Positions 54,173 through 61,868 of a stretch of DNA of 64,000 nucleotides are shown here, piece by piece (the stretch's first letter is position 1; every line of letters starts with the position of its first letter). The DNA lies in contig NZ_FNZV01000002.1 of the NCBI RefSeq assembly GCF_900109555.1, positions 124,001 through 188,000 on the forward strand, given 5' to 3'. Position numbers and translations under genes: made by a program. Origin of the DNA: Pacificibacter marinus. Lineage in GTDB: Bacteria > Pseudomonadota > Alphaproteobacteria > Rhodobacterales > Rhodobacteraceae. The notes under the pieces are model-generated. The model worked only from the letters and a program-made list of their open reading frames with translations. It did not search any database and was not told where the DNA came from.

Positions 54173-55449
54173 TGGGCCTCGCTGCTGCAACAATTGTAAC
54201 ACTGTGTGTGTTTGCGCTCGCTGGTTTGCCGATCATCGTGGCGTTGGCGGCGTCAGTTGTGGTCTTTTTGACCTTTTCGGGTGGCTGGATGCTGGCGATG
54301 CCACAACAGACATTGGTCGGCTTGTCTGATTACATCCTTGTCACATTACCTCTATTTATTCTGGCTGGCGGTATCATGAATGCAGGGGGAATAGCGGATC
54401 GCCTATTCGCGCTTGCCAGCGCGTTGCTTGGCTGGATGCGGGGCGGCTTGGCACATGTAAATGTCGCTGTCAGCTTGATGTTTGGCGGCATGATCGGCAC
54501 CTCTGTTGCAGATCTTGCGGGCAGCGGGTCTGTCATTATTCCAAAGATGAAGGAGGCTGGCTATCCCGGACCATTCGCGGCGGCATTGACCGCGACATCG
54601 TCTGGTATCGGGGTCTTGGTGCCTCCGTCATCGCCAATGATCCTCTATTCTGCAGTGACTGGGACTTCGCTGGGCGCAATGTTTCTTGCTGGGGCCATTC
54701 CGGGATTGCTTATGGCATTGGCTCTTATGATTACGATTGGTTTTCTTGCGCGATATCATGGTTGGAAACCCGCGCAAGGATTTTCTTGGCTGCTTTTGGT
54801 CAAGACTGGACGGGCGGCGATCTTGCCGATGGGAATGCCTGTGTTGATCCTTGGCGGATTGGTGTTTGGCCTATTTACGCCATCTGAGGCTGGTGCCTTT
54901 GCGGTCGCTTACGCGCTCTTTTTATCTATGATCGTGTATCGTAGCCTCGATTTTCGCGGTCTTTACCGCGTGGCTGTAGATGCCGCCATTTTGACGGGCG
55001 AAGTTCTCATGGTCGTTGGATTGTCTACGGCATTAGGGTGGGCCTTGTCACAAGCTCGCGTCCCTATCGCTTTGGCTGAGGTTATGACGGTTCTGTTCCC
55101 GTTTGAATCGGTGGTTCTTCAAATTGTCTCGTTGCTGTTGCTTGCGTTGATCGCGGGCATGGTACTCGATCCCTTGATCCCGATGATTATGCCTGTTTTG
55201 CTGCCCTCGTTGATGACGTTGGATGTAGACCTCGTGCATTTCGGGGTTCTGATGGTGATGACTGTCGCCATCGGGCAGGTGACGCCTCCAGTTGCTCTTG
55301 CGCTTTTGGTGGCCGCACGGATTGGGAATGAAGAGGTGATGGCGGTGACCCGTGCGAACACAGCTTTCCTACTCGCGATGATTGCATTGCTGTTGGTCTT
55401 GATATTGGTGCCATCATTGTCGCTTTGGCTACCTAGTTTTCTTATGTAA
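54169..55449 (+). CDS. TRAP transporter large permease (DctM family)
   Basis: The ion-coupled transport subunit, 426 residues with about a dozen membrane segments. LFILAGGIMNAGGIADRLF near residue 60, GMIGTSVADLAGSGSVIIP around 105 and PPSSPMILYSAVTGTSLG around 150 are DctM marks; GMVLDPLIPMIMPVLLP lies near residue 330. It closes the TRAP operon. A hairpin at about 55511-55539 (GCGCTCAAA / TTTGAAGCGC, one bulge) without a T-run follows. Confidence 0.94.
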   Translation: MMGLAAATIVTLCVFALAGLPIIVALAASVVVFLTFSGGWMLAMPQQTLVGLSDYILVTLPLFILAGGIMNAGGIADRLFALASALLGWMRGGLAHVNVAVSLMFGGMIGTSVADLAGSGSVIIPKMKEAGYPGPFAAALTATSSGIGVLVPPSSPMILYSAVTGTSLGAMFLAGAIPGLLMALALMITIGFLARYHGWKPAQGFSWLLLVKTGRAAILPMGMPVLILGGLVFGLFTPSEAGAFAVAYALFLSMIVYRSLDFRGLYRVAVDAAILTGEVLMVVGLSTALGWALSQARVPIALAEVMTVLFPFESVVLQIVSLLLLALIAGMVLDPLIPMIMPVLLPSLMTLDVDLVHFGVLMVMTVAIGQVTPPVALALLVAARIGNEEVMAVTRANTAFLLAMIALLLVLILVPSLSLWLPSFLM

Positions 55450-55551
55450 ATTCAGCGGCTCGGTGTCGGTTGTACAGGGGGGCAGACTATCGATTTCCCC
55501 TTGTATGCCGGCGCTCAAAGCCAGCGCGTTTGAAGCGCACAAGCACGTCTA

Positions 55552-55567
55552 ACATATTGGTATATGT
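55552..55567. promoter_or_regulatory. Inverted repeat upstream of the MFS gene
   Basis: ACATAT-TGGT-ATATGT has perfect six-base arms and lies 42 bases before the MFS start codon. Its A+T-rich form suits an operator for a small dimeric repressor; metal sensors of the ArsR/SmtB type use comparable sites. No regulator gene is adjacent. Confidence 0.45.
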
Positions 55568-55609
55568 CCATTGCCCATGTTTCAGGGGCCACCAACACTT
55601 GAGGTAATT

Positions 55610-56929
55610 ATGCTGAACATTCTTTCCAATCGCACGTATCGAAACCTCTTTGCGGCACAAGTTGTTGCGCTCTTGGGAACGGGGTTGGCGACAACCGCGT
55701 TGGGTCTTTTGGCGTATGACCTCTCTGGCGCGAATGCAGCCAAGACGCTTGGCATCATTTTTACCATCAAGATGATCGCATATGTCTGTGTCGCGCCAAT
55801 CGCTGGCGCGGTTGCCGTTCGGATGGACCGTCGCCGGTTGTTAATTGGCCTCGATATTGTGCGAGCGACATGTGCGCTTGCATTATTTTTCGTAACGGAA
55901 GTTTGGCAGGTTTATCTATTGATCTTGGCGCTGCAGTCAGCTTCGGCGGCGTTCACACCAACCTTTCAAGCGACATTGCCTGATGTTCTTCCCGATGAAG
56001 CCGATTATACGCGCGCGCTATCGCTATCACGGTTGGCCTATGATCTGGAAAACATTTTGAGCCCGACTGTGGCGGCGCTTTTGCTGCTCGTGATGAGCTC
56101 TGGATCGCTCTTTTTAGGGACTGTGGCTGGCTTTGTGGGGTCTGCCTTGCTCGTCGCGTCTGTATTGCTGCCGTCTGCCAGTACAGCCAAGCAAAGCAAG
56201 GTCTTCGGTGGCATGGCGCGGGGATTTCATATCTATTTTGCGACACCACGCTTACGTGGATTGCTTGCTTTGAACCTTGCTGCTTCTGCTGCTGGCGCGA
56301 TGGTTTTGGTCAACACAATCATTGCTGTCAAAGAATTGCTTGGTCTTTCTGATAGCGGGCTTGCGTGGACGATGTTTGCTTTCGGAGCAGGATCAATGCT
56401 GGCAGCACTAGTTTTGCCGCGTTTTCTCACAAGGGTCTCTGATCGTCTGGCTATGATATCGGGTGCGTTTTTGATGCTGTTCGCGTTGGTCGGTCTGTGC
56501 CTATTGATCGCGATAAACGGCTTAAGCTGGGCCTATTTACTCGGGGCTTGGGCACTTGTTGGATTTGGCTACTCGGTTGTGCTCACACCTTCGGGGCGCA
56601 TTTTGCGACGCTCGGCCAACCCTGAGGATCGCACTGCGCTCTTTTCTGTGCAATTTGCCCTAAGCCATGGCTGTTGGCTCATAACCTATCCGCTGTCGGG
56701 GTGGACGATGACGACCTTCGGAATGATCCCAGCCTTGATTGTGTTGGCGAGCCTTACGCTTTTGGGGATCATAATTTGTCTCGTGCAGTGGCCTGCAAAC
56801 GACAGAAGCCAAGTCGGGCACACGCATGCGAACTTGCCATTGGATCACCCACACCTCAACGGAAAACGCACACATGAACATGCTCTCATTATAGATGAGT
56901 TACACCCTTACTGGAGAACGCATTTCTAA
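55610..56929 (+). CDS. MFS exporter with His-rich C-terminal tail
   Basis: A 12-segment major facilitator, 439 residues. It starts MLNILSNRTYRNLFAAQVVA; the loop 2-3 motif is GAVAVRMDRRRLLIG (consensus DRxGRR-like). After the last segment comes a tail of about 40 residues with around eight His: HTHANLPLDHPHLNG, then RTHEHALIIDELHPYW. Similar tails occur in NreB-like metal-resistance exporters, so nickel, cobalt or zinc export is the best guess. GAGG precedes the ATG at 55610. An A+T-rich inverted repeat sits just upstream. Confidence 0.85.
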   Translation: MLNILSNRTYRNLFAAQVVALLGTGLATTALGLLAYDLSGANAAKTLGIIFTIKMIAYVCVAPIAGAVAVRMDRRRLLIGLDIVRATCALALFFVTEVWQVYLLILALQSASAAFTPTFQATLPDVLPDEADYTRALSLSRLAYDLENILSPTVAALLLLVMSSGSLFLGTVAGFVGSALLVASVLLPSASTAKQSKVFGGMARGFHIYFATPRLRGLLALNLAASAAGAMVLVNTIIAVKELLGLSDSGLAWTMFAFGAGSMLAALVLPRFLTRVSDRLAMISGAFLMLFALVGLCLLIAINGLSWAYLLGAWALVGFGYSVVLTPSGRILRRSANPEDRTALFSVQFALSHGCWLITYPLSGWTMTTFGMIPALIVLASLTLLGIIICLVQWPANDRSQVGHTHANLPLDHPHLNGKRTHEHALIIDELHPYWRTHF

Positions 56930-56941
56930 GGCATTTAATCT

Positions 56942-57008
56942 AGGTGAGGTGGGCTAGGTGCGCGTCTTGAGATCAACTTCGCTTCAGGCCATACCGCGCA
57001 CCTCACCT
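56942..57008 (+). terminator. Nested inverted repeats after the MFS gene
   Basis: AGGTGAGGT (56942-56950) pairs with ACCTCACCT (57000-57008), and AGGTGCGCG (56956-56964) pairs with CGCGCACCT (56995-57003). The two stems exclude each other in part. No T-run follows, so termination is uncertain; decay of a mobile element end is an alternative. Confidence 0.35.
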
Positions 57009-57054
57009 GAACGCGTAGCTGTCAAAATCAAAAACAAAAGAGCTTGGCGTCCAA

Positions 57055-57124
57055 CGCTCAAATCCGTGCGCTCAAATCCGTGCGCTCAAATCCGTGCGCG
57101 CAAATAGGTGGGTCGCAATAGGTG
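57055..57124 (+). repeat. 14-bp tandem repeat
   Basis: The unit cgctcaaatccgtg occurs three times exactly (57055-57096), then twice in degenerate form (cgcgcaaataggtg, ggtcgcaataggtg) to 57124. The unit is not a multiple of three. It runs into the 3' end of the integrase fragment and probably arose by slippage at the break. Confidence 0.85.
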
Positions 57125-57353
57125 GCAGGTCGCGCCATGGAACTGATGGGAAATTGACAACGCGGTCCCGCTTGCTTTTTTGCTTTGGTAGGAGTGCTGT
57201 CACTGCCGAGACAGGATTGGTCGCGGCAAACTCATGCGCAAGGCACCATGTCATGACCCGTTCACATCTCTGACGCACGCGACTGGCGGTTTCGGGTTTG
57301 GTGAGCCAGAGCGGTTTCAAAAGCCGTGCAAAGTCAGCGGTTGACTTAACGCG
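57072..57353 (-). pseudogene. Phage-type integrase, core-binding-domain fragment
   Basis: About 90 residues of a tyrosine recombinase central domain: FARLLKPLWLTKPETASRVR, then QRCERVMTWCLAHEF and NPVSAVTALLPKQKSKRDR, the SAM-like core-binding pattern of P4-type integrases. Both the N-terminal arm and the whole catalytic domain are gone. On its 3' side the frame dissolves into the 14-bp tandem repeat; on its 5' side it meets an IS3 orfA scrap on the opposite strand at about 57,353-57,370. It does not look like the missing half of the recombinase at 37.1 kb. Confidence 0.75.
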
Positions 57354-57369
57354 GCCCAAGCTTTCATCA

Positions 57370-57477
57370 GATTTGGGTGTGGGGCTTTCGACGCTGAACA
57401 AGTGGGTTCAGCAACATCAGCACGAGGATTTGATGTCTGGTTCGCATGAAGACGTTGAGAAGGAGAGCAACCGATGG
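57370..57477 (+). pseudogene. IS3-type orfA, middle fragment
   Basis: About 35 codons of an IS3-family orfA: DLGVGLSTLNKWVQQHQHED then LMSGSHEDVEKESNR, the helix-turn-helix and start of the leucine-zipper region. The first helices and the rest of the zipper are missing and no orfB follows. It is a different IS type from the fragment at 37562. Confidence 0.75.
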
Positions 57478-57638
57478 GAAACAAGACGCAAAACATAGGG
57501 GGCTATATTCCAGTATATCAACGGGTTTTATATTCCAAGGCGCAGGTGACGGCGTTCATGTTTTTTGATCATTCAAACGTCAGTTTATTCTGCGGAGCGG
57601 ACCTTGATGCATTGCGCAGCGAAGGTCCGGTTTTACCT
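57478..57638. other. Short scar region with an inverted repeat
   Basis: No gene seen. CGGACCTT and AAGGTCCG (in 57597-57629) form a perfect eight-base stem with a 16-base loop; TTTTA follows on the plus strand. It may be the end of transcription for one of the flanking units. Confidence 0.4.
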
Positions 57639-57761
57639 TCATCCCTTATCAAAGAACCCCAAGTGTTCTTGCTGCTCACCATACTTAATCACGGTTTTGC
57701 CAGAGCGCAGATTAATGCGATCTATGGTGGCGGAGAACGTTTCGCGTTTGCTGTCTTTCAC
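57639..57761 (-). CDS. Possible small protein after the VOC gene
   Basis: A 40-codon frame with a GTG start eight bases past the VOC-gene stop and AAGG six bases before it. The product, VKDSKRETFSATIDRINLRS then GKTVIKYGEQQEHLGFFDKG, is polar and has no family I recognise. It could equally be the tail of a lost gene. The ribosome-binding site and tight spacing are its only support. Confidence 0.3.
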   Translation of the reverse strand: MKDSKRETFSATIDRINLRSGKTVIKYGEQQEHLGFFDKG

Positions 57762-57769
57762 AGTGAACC

Positions 57770-58654
57770 TTACCGACGCTCAAAGAAGCGCATGATTGTA
57801 TTGGCTGTAAGGGATTGGTCGGTCAAAACCACACCGTTTTCGACAGCGCGATGCTCGACTTCGCTCTGCGTAATATAATCCATCAGAGCAATCAGATCGC
57901 CGGTCGTGAAGTCCATTCCGACAATACTTGGGGTGTCTTCTTTGCGAATTTCATCGGTAAGGGGGGCAATTTCGCGTTCAAACGCATCAGCACTTAAGAC
58001 CCTTAGCACTCCATTGGCCGTCCAGTATTGAAAGCCTCCCCTCAAAACCTCGAAGCCTTTGTACAAGCCACCGAGCTGGGCCTTGAGGGCTTTATGGTGC
58101 TTTTCGTGAGCAACAACATTTACCCCACAAATGCCGTTGACTGTGTTGGGGTGCTTCAGCCATTCTGGCACATAGATAAGATCGGGACGATGTTGCTGGC
58201 ATAAAAAGAACGACAATCGCGGGAATGTGGCATCGGGCATCAGCGCGAGCGTGGTTTTTGTGCGCCCCTCCGTACCGTTAGGCAGGATCACATCGCGCCC
58301 AAAGTCCAAATGCCCAGCGACGGCCAAGCCCGCTTTCTGCGCATGTTTGGCATCCTCCACTGAATTGGTGCTGTGCAACGCCGATAGGGCGACGCCTTCG
58401 CGAATATTCAAATGCTCATAGACATGCCGCCCAAACCGAAAATCCCCCGCAGGTACTTCGTCCAGCAGCGTGTCATCATAGATGCCCATAATCTCAAGCA
58501 GGCAACAGTCAAACATGGCAAGGCTTGTGCTGGTGCCCCAAGGGTGCTTGCCGATGGCTGTCATGTTGAAGCCCAAAGATATCAGGCGTTCGCGCAGCGC
58601 ATCAATGTCGCGGGTCGCAAGCAGCGGGTGATCAATTCCAAATGAAGCGTTCAT
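57770..58654 (-). CDS. Glyoxalase-like VOC-family protein
   Basis: A 294-residue protein with two vicinal-oxygen-chelate modules, of the glyoxalase-like (PF13468-type) group. FGIDHPLLATRDIDALRERL opens the first module and carries the likely metal His; LEIMGIYDD follows near residue 55. CGVNVVAHEKHHKALKAQLG opens the second near residue 175. Metal-dependent isomerase, lyase or dioxygenase activity is typical of the fold, but no substrate can be named. Its ATG overlaps the acetyltransferase stop by four bases, so it belongs to the LysR-headed operon. Confidence 0.8.
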   Translation of the reverse strand: MNASFGIDHPLLATRDIDALRERLISLGFNMTAIGKHPWGTSTSLAMFDCCLLEIMGIYDDTLLDEVPAGDFRFGRHVYEHLNIREGVALSALHSTNSVEDAKHAQKAGLAVAGHLDFGRDVILPNGTEGRTKTTLALMPDATFPRLSFFLCQQHRPDLIYVPEWLKHPNTVNGICGVNVVAHEKHHKALKAQLGGLYKGFEVLRGGFQYWTANGVLRVLSADAFEREIAPLTDEIRKEDTPSIVGMDFTTGDLIALMDYITQSEVEHRAVENGVVLTDQSLTANTIMRFFERR

Positions 58655-59382
58655 GATGAGGTCCCTTTTGTCTGCACAAAGCTGACGCGTGCTGACCCGC
58701 GTAATCGGGCTTTTGATCCAACAGCAACCATGCCCTCGGGGATGTCTTCCACAACGATTGAACCCGCTGCGATATTAGCGTGCGCCCCGATGGTGATACC
58801 GCCCAAAAGGATGGCTCCTGCACCGATCACCGCACCTGTGCCAACATGAGGGTGGCGTTGTGCACCACTATCATTCAGCGTGCTGCCAAGAGTGACGTTA
58901 TGCCAAATCGATACGTCTTCGCCGATCACAGACGTCTCACCGACGACAAAGCCTAAACCATGGTCAAGCCACAGGCCCGCGCCGATCTGTGCGGCAGGGT
59001 GGATGTCCGTCGCGAATGCGCGTCCACAACTCACCTTTATCGCGAGTGATAGGTTCGTATCACCGTCCACCCAAAGTTTGTGGGCTACGCGGTGCGCCAT
59101 GATGGCCTGCACCCCTCGAGAGAACAGCAATGTTGCGGGCTGGCCACCTGGTTCAAAATTTCGACGCGCGGTTTCGGCAATGTCATAGACGGTTGTTTTA
59201 ACCAGTTGGCTATCCGAGGCATAGACCGATTGAACAACGTTCCCAATGGAAACGCTGTTGCAAAGCTGACAGAACAAAGCCCCCGCCAATTGCGGGAAAT
59301 CCTCAAAGGCGCTGAGACTAAGCACCTTCGCCAATTGTGGGTCACCGTTCAACAACGCTTGGACGTCTTCAACCAGTTTCAT
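58651..59382 (-). CDS. Serine O-acetyltransferase-like protein
   Basis: A left-handed-beta-helix acetyltransferase, 243 residues. The helical N-terminal part includes RVAHKLWVDGD. The hexapeptide repeats run from TDIHPAAQIGAGLWLDHGLG, with the catalytic His-Asp region, through VVGETSVIGEDVSIWHNVTL to IGAGAILLGGITIG. This is the CysE layout. The C-terminal tail (VSFVQTKGTSS) lacks the terminal Ile by which CysE docks into CysK. Its operon holds an aldehyde dehydrogenase and a hydroxyacid dehydrogenase, so an acceptor other than serine is plausible. The ATG at 59382 has AAGGA upstream; a TTG one codon earlier is also open. Confidence 0.85.
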   Translation of the reverse strand: MKLVEDVQALLNGDPQLAKVLSLSAFEDFPQLAGALFCQLCNSVSIGNVVQSVYASDSQLVKTTVYDIAETARRNFEPGGQPATLLFSRGVQAIMAHRVAHKLWVDGDTNLSLAIKVSCGRAFATDIHPAAQIGAGLWLDHGLGFVVGETSVIGEDVSIWHNVTLGSTLNDSGAQRHPHVGTGAVIGAGAILLGGITIGAHANIAAGSIVVEDIPEGMVAVGSKARLRGSARVSFVQTKGTSS

Positions 59383-59393
59383 CAATTTTTCCT

Positions 59394-60902
59394 TTAGGAC
59401 ACATAGCCGAAAGCGATCCGTGGTGTTGGCGCGCTGTCAAGCCAGACGCTTTTGGCGGATGTGTATTCCATCAGGGCATCCGTGCCGCTAGAGCGTCCAA
59501 AACCAGAGTTGAGAGAGCCTCCAAAGGGGGAAGACACATGGATCGCTTTATAACTGTTGATCCAGAATGTCCCTGCGCGCACGGCATCTGCCATCCGGTG
59601 CGCACGGCCAACGTCAGCGGTCCAAACCGCACCTGCCAGACCGAAGTTGGTGGCATTGGCGAGAGCAATTGCATCGGCTTCGTCCTCAAACGGGATTGCG
59701 GTAACAACGGGGCCAAAAATTTCGGTTTGGGCGGCTGTCGCGGTATTGGACAGGCCGTCCAAAATCGTTGGCGGCACGAAGTAGCCTTGGGGTTTAGTAT
59801 CAGAGCGCGTGAGAACGGATGCCCCTGCGTTTTTGGCGTTCATGACCATGTCGCGGACGTGGGCAAACTGACGGGCATTGCTAATCGGGCCAACTTCGGT
59901 TGCGTCATCCAATGGATCGCCTAGTTTGATGTTGTTCATGCCCTTTGACAGCATACCAACCAATTCGGCGTGAACCGATTTATGCACCAGCAATCGTGAC
60001 CCAGCCACGCAGCTTTGCCCCGCACCGGAGAAGATCGCCGCCTGTGCGCCCAAACAGGCATGTTCCAGATTTGCATCCTCAAAGACGATATTCGCCGACT
60101 TGCCACCGAGTTCCAGAACCACAGGTTTTAAGGCCTCGGCTGCGGCAACGGCGACCCGTTTGCCTGTTTCGGGCGAGCCAACAAATACAACTTTTCGTAC
60201 TGCGGAATGCGCGATAGCGGCCTGTCCTGATGTTGGCCCCAAACCGCACAGCACGTTCACCAAGCCAACGGGCAAGCCGACACTTTCGGCAATTTTAACA
60301 AGGGCGACTGTGGTGAGTGGCGTCAGCTCGCTGGGCTTGATCACCACGCCATTGCCCGTCGCGATGGCTGGTGCGATCTGCCAACCTGCGGTGAAAATAG
60401 GTGCGTTCCAAGGGGTGATCTGGAACACCACGCCAAGCGGTTCACGTAGTGTGTAGTTCAGATGACCAGACGGCACTGGGATGACCTCGCCGTGCAGTTT
60501 GTCTGCCCACCCCGCATAATAGGCGAACATTTCTGCGACCTTGGTCACTTCGATCCGACAGTCTCGGATCGGCTTGCCTGCAATAATAGCTTCGATCGTC
60601 GCGAGGGGCTCGACCTTCTCAAGGACAGCCCGCCCGATGTCTTGCATGACCTGCCCTCGGGCTGCTGCCGAGATGCCTTTGGCCCATGCCGTTTGCGCCT
60701 GTCGCGCGGCGTCACAGGCGTTCGCTGCCAATGCGTTCCCTGCGTCGGCATAGGTAAACAGAACCTCTTCGGTGAAGGGGTCAACCAATTGCACTTCGGA
60801 TCCCGTCCCATCGACCAACTCGCCGTTGATCAGGCTTTGAGGGTGTGTGCCAAGCCCGACAACCGCCATTGCCTCCAGTAGTTTTTGCTTACGGTCTGTC
60901 AT
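59394..60902 (-). CDS. NAD(P)+-dependent aldehyde dehydrogenase
   Basis: Oxidises an aldehyde to its acid; 502 residues, the usual family length. Motifs: FQITPWNAPIFTAGWQIAPA around residue 155 (catalytic Asn), VIKPSELTPL (cofactor Lys), VFVGSPETGKRV, LELGGKSANIVF (general-base Glu) and SGAGQSCVAGSRL (nucleophile Cys near 290). EIFGPVV lies near residue 390. GGAGG precedes the ATG at 60902, one base after the hydroxyacid dehydrogenase stop. It resembles betaine-aldehyde and other amino- or hydroxy-aldehyde dehydrogenases; substrate not known. Confidence 0.92.
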   Translation of the reverse strand: MTDRKQKLLEAMAVVGLGTHPQSLINGELVDGTGSEVQLVDPFTEEVLFTYADAGNALAANACDAARQAQTAWAKGISAAARGQVMQDIGRAVLEKVEPLATIEAIIAGKPIRDCRIEVTKVAEMFAYYAGWADKLHGEVIPVPSGHLNYTLREPLGVVFQITPWNAPIFTAGWQIAPAIATGNGVVIKPSELTPLTTVALVKIAESVGLPVGLVNVLCGLGPTSGQAAIAHSAVRKVVFVGSPETGKRVAVAAAEALKPVVLELGGKSANIVFEDANLEHACLGAQAAIFSGAGQSCVAGSRLLVHKSVHAELVGMLSKGMNNIKLGDPLDDATEVGPISNARQFAHVRDMVMNAKNAGASVLTRSDTKPQGYFVPPTILDGLSNTATAAQTEIFGPVVTAIPFEDEADAIALANATNFGLAGAVWTADVGRAHRMADAVRAGTFWINSYKAIHVSSPFGGSLNSGFGRSSGTDALMEYTSAKSVWLDSAPTPRIAFGYVS

Positions 60903-60903
60903 T

Positions 60904-61770
60904 TCAAACCTCCTTTGGGCTTGTTTTGACGATTGCATTAAAATCGTCGCTATCAGCAATATCCGTCGATGCGTTCAGCCAAATGTCCGCGATTGCCGCA
61001 AAGCCGCTCAGATCAACATCTGAGGACTTCGCAAGATCAAGCGCAAGCCCTACGTCTTTGCGCATCAGGCCCATTGTGAAACCGGAATCGAACGCATTAT
61101 TCAAAATCCATTTGGGAAAGTTGACCTCGCTGACACCGCTACGACCAGACCCAGCGTTGATCCCCTCAAGCAGGTCTGCTGGCGCGACGCCCGCAGCTCG
61201 ACCCAAACGAACCGCTTCGCCGACCAAAACCAGATTGGCTGCGCAGAGCATGTTGTTCGCAATCTTGGCAGCGTGTCCCGCACCTGATCCACCCACTTTG
61301 ACCGTTTTCGCGGTCAACAAATCCAAGACTGGCCGCAGCGTTTCAATGGCGTCAGGATCACCGCCCAAAAGCATCGTCATCGTACCCGCATTCGCAGCAG
61401 CAGGACCGCCACTGACAGGACCGTCAACAAACGAAAATCCGTGATTTTCGCCCTTGGTAGACATGGCTTGTGAGGTTGCGGGTACTGAGGTCGAGGTGTC
61501 CAAAATCACTGTATCAGTTTGAATGTCTGGCAATATTTCGACCATCACGGTTTCGACGACGGCGGCTTTCGGCAATGACAATATGATGACATCACAGGCT
61601 TTGGCCAAAGCGCCAGCTGACGTCGTTGTCGTTGCCCCGAGGGTTGCCATTTTGCCGCTGATCTCAGGGCTGGGATCAAAGCAAGTTACTTCATACCCGT
61701 TTTTGATAAGCTGGGATGCCATGCCGCCGCCCATGTTCCCGCATCCGATAATTCCAAGCCGCATTGTCAT
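60904..61770 (-). CDS. 3-hydroxyisobutyrate dehydrogenase-family protein
   Basis: A beta-hydroxyacid dehydrogenase, 288 residues. The Rossmann motif GIIGCGNMGGGMASQLIKNG is at the N-terminus. The substrate-binding FVDGPVSGGPAAANAGTMTM follows around residue 118, and the catalytic Lys in GHAAKIANNMLCAANLVLVG around residue 170. Relatives oxidise 3-hydroxyisobutyrate, tartronate semialdehyde or 2-(hydroxymethyl)glutarate. It is the first enzyme gene after LysR in the operon. The start may be at 61764, two codons later. Confidence 0.9.
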   Translation of the reverse strand: MTMRLGIIGCGNMGGGMASQLIKNGYEVTCFDPSPEISGKMATLGATTTTSAGALAKACDVIILSLPKAAVVETVMVEILPDIQTDTVILDTSTSVPATSQAMSTKGENHGFSFVDGPVSGGPAAANAGTMTMLLGGDPDAIETLRPVLDLLTAKTVKVGGSGAGHAAKIANNMLCAANLVLVGEAVRLGRAAGVAPADLLEGINAGSGRSGVSEVNFPKWILNNAFDSGFTMGLMRKDVGLALDLAKSSDVDLSGFAAIADIWLNASTDIADSDDFNAIVKTSPKEV

Positions 61771-61868
61771 TGATCCTTACTTGTGTTGATCCAACTATGT
61801 CGTATTGAAATGACGCAATAAATATCAATGCCTAATCAATTTAGTTGCGCCAGATGCAACAAATGGGG

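Noticed and set aside
57474-57878. A 134-codon plus-strand frame with a good-looking length
   Set aside because: Its second half is antisense to the conserved C-terminus of the VOC gene, and its first half follows directly from an IS3 scrap; no family match seen.
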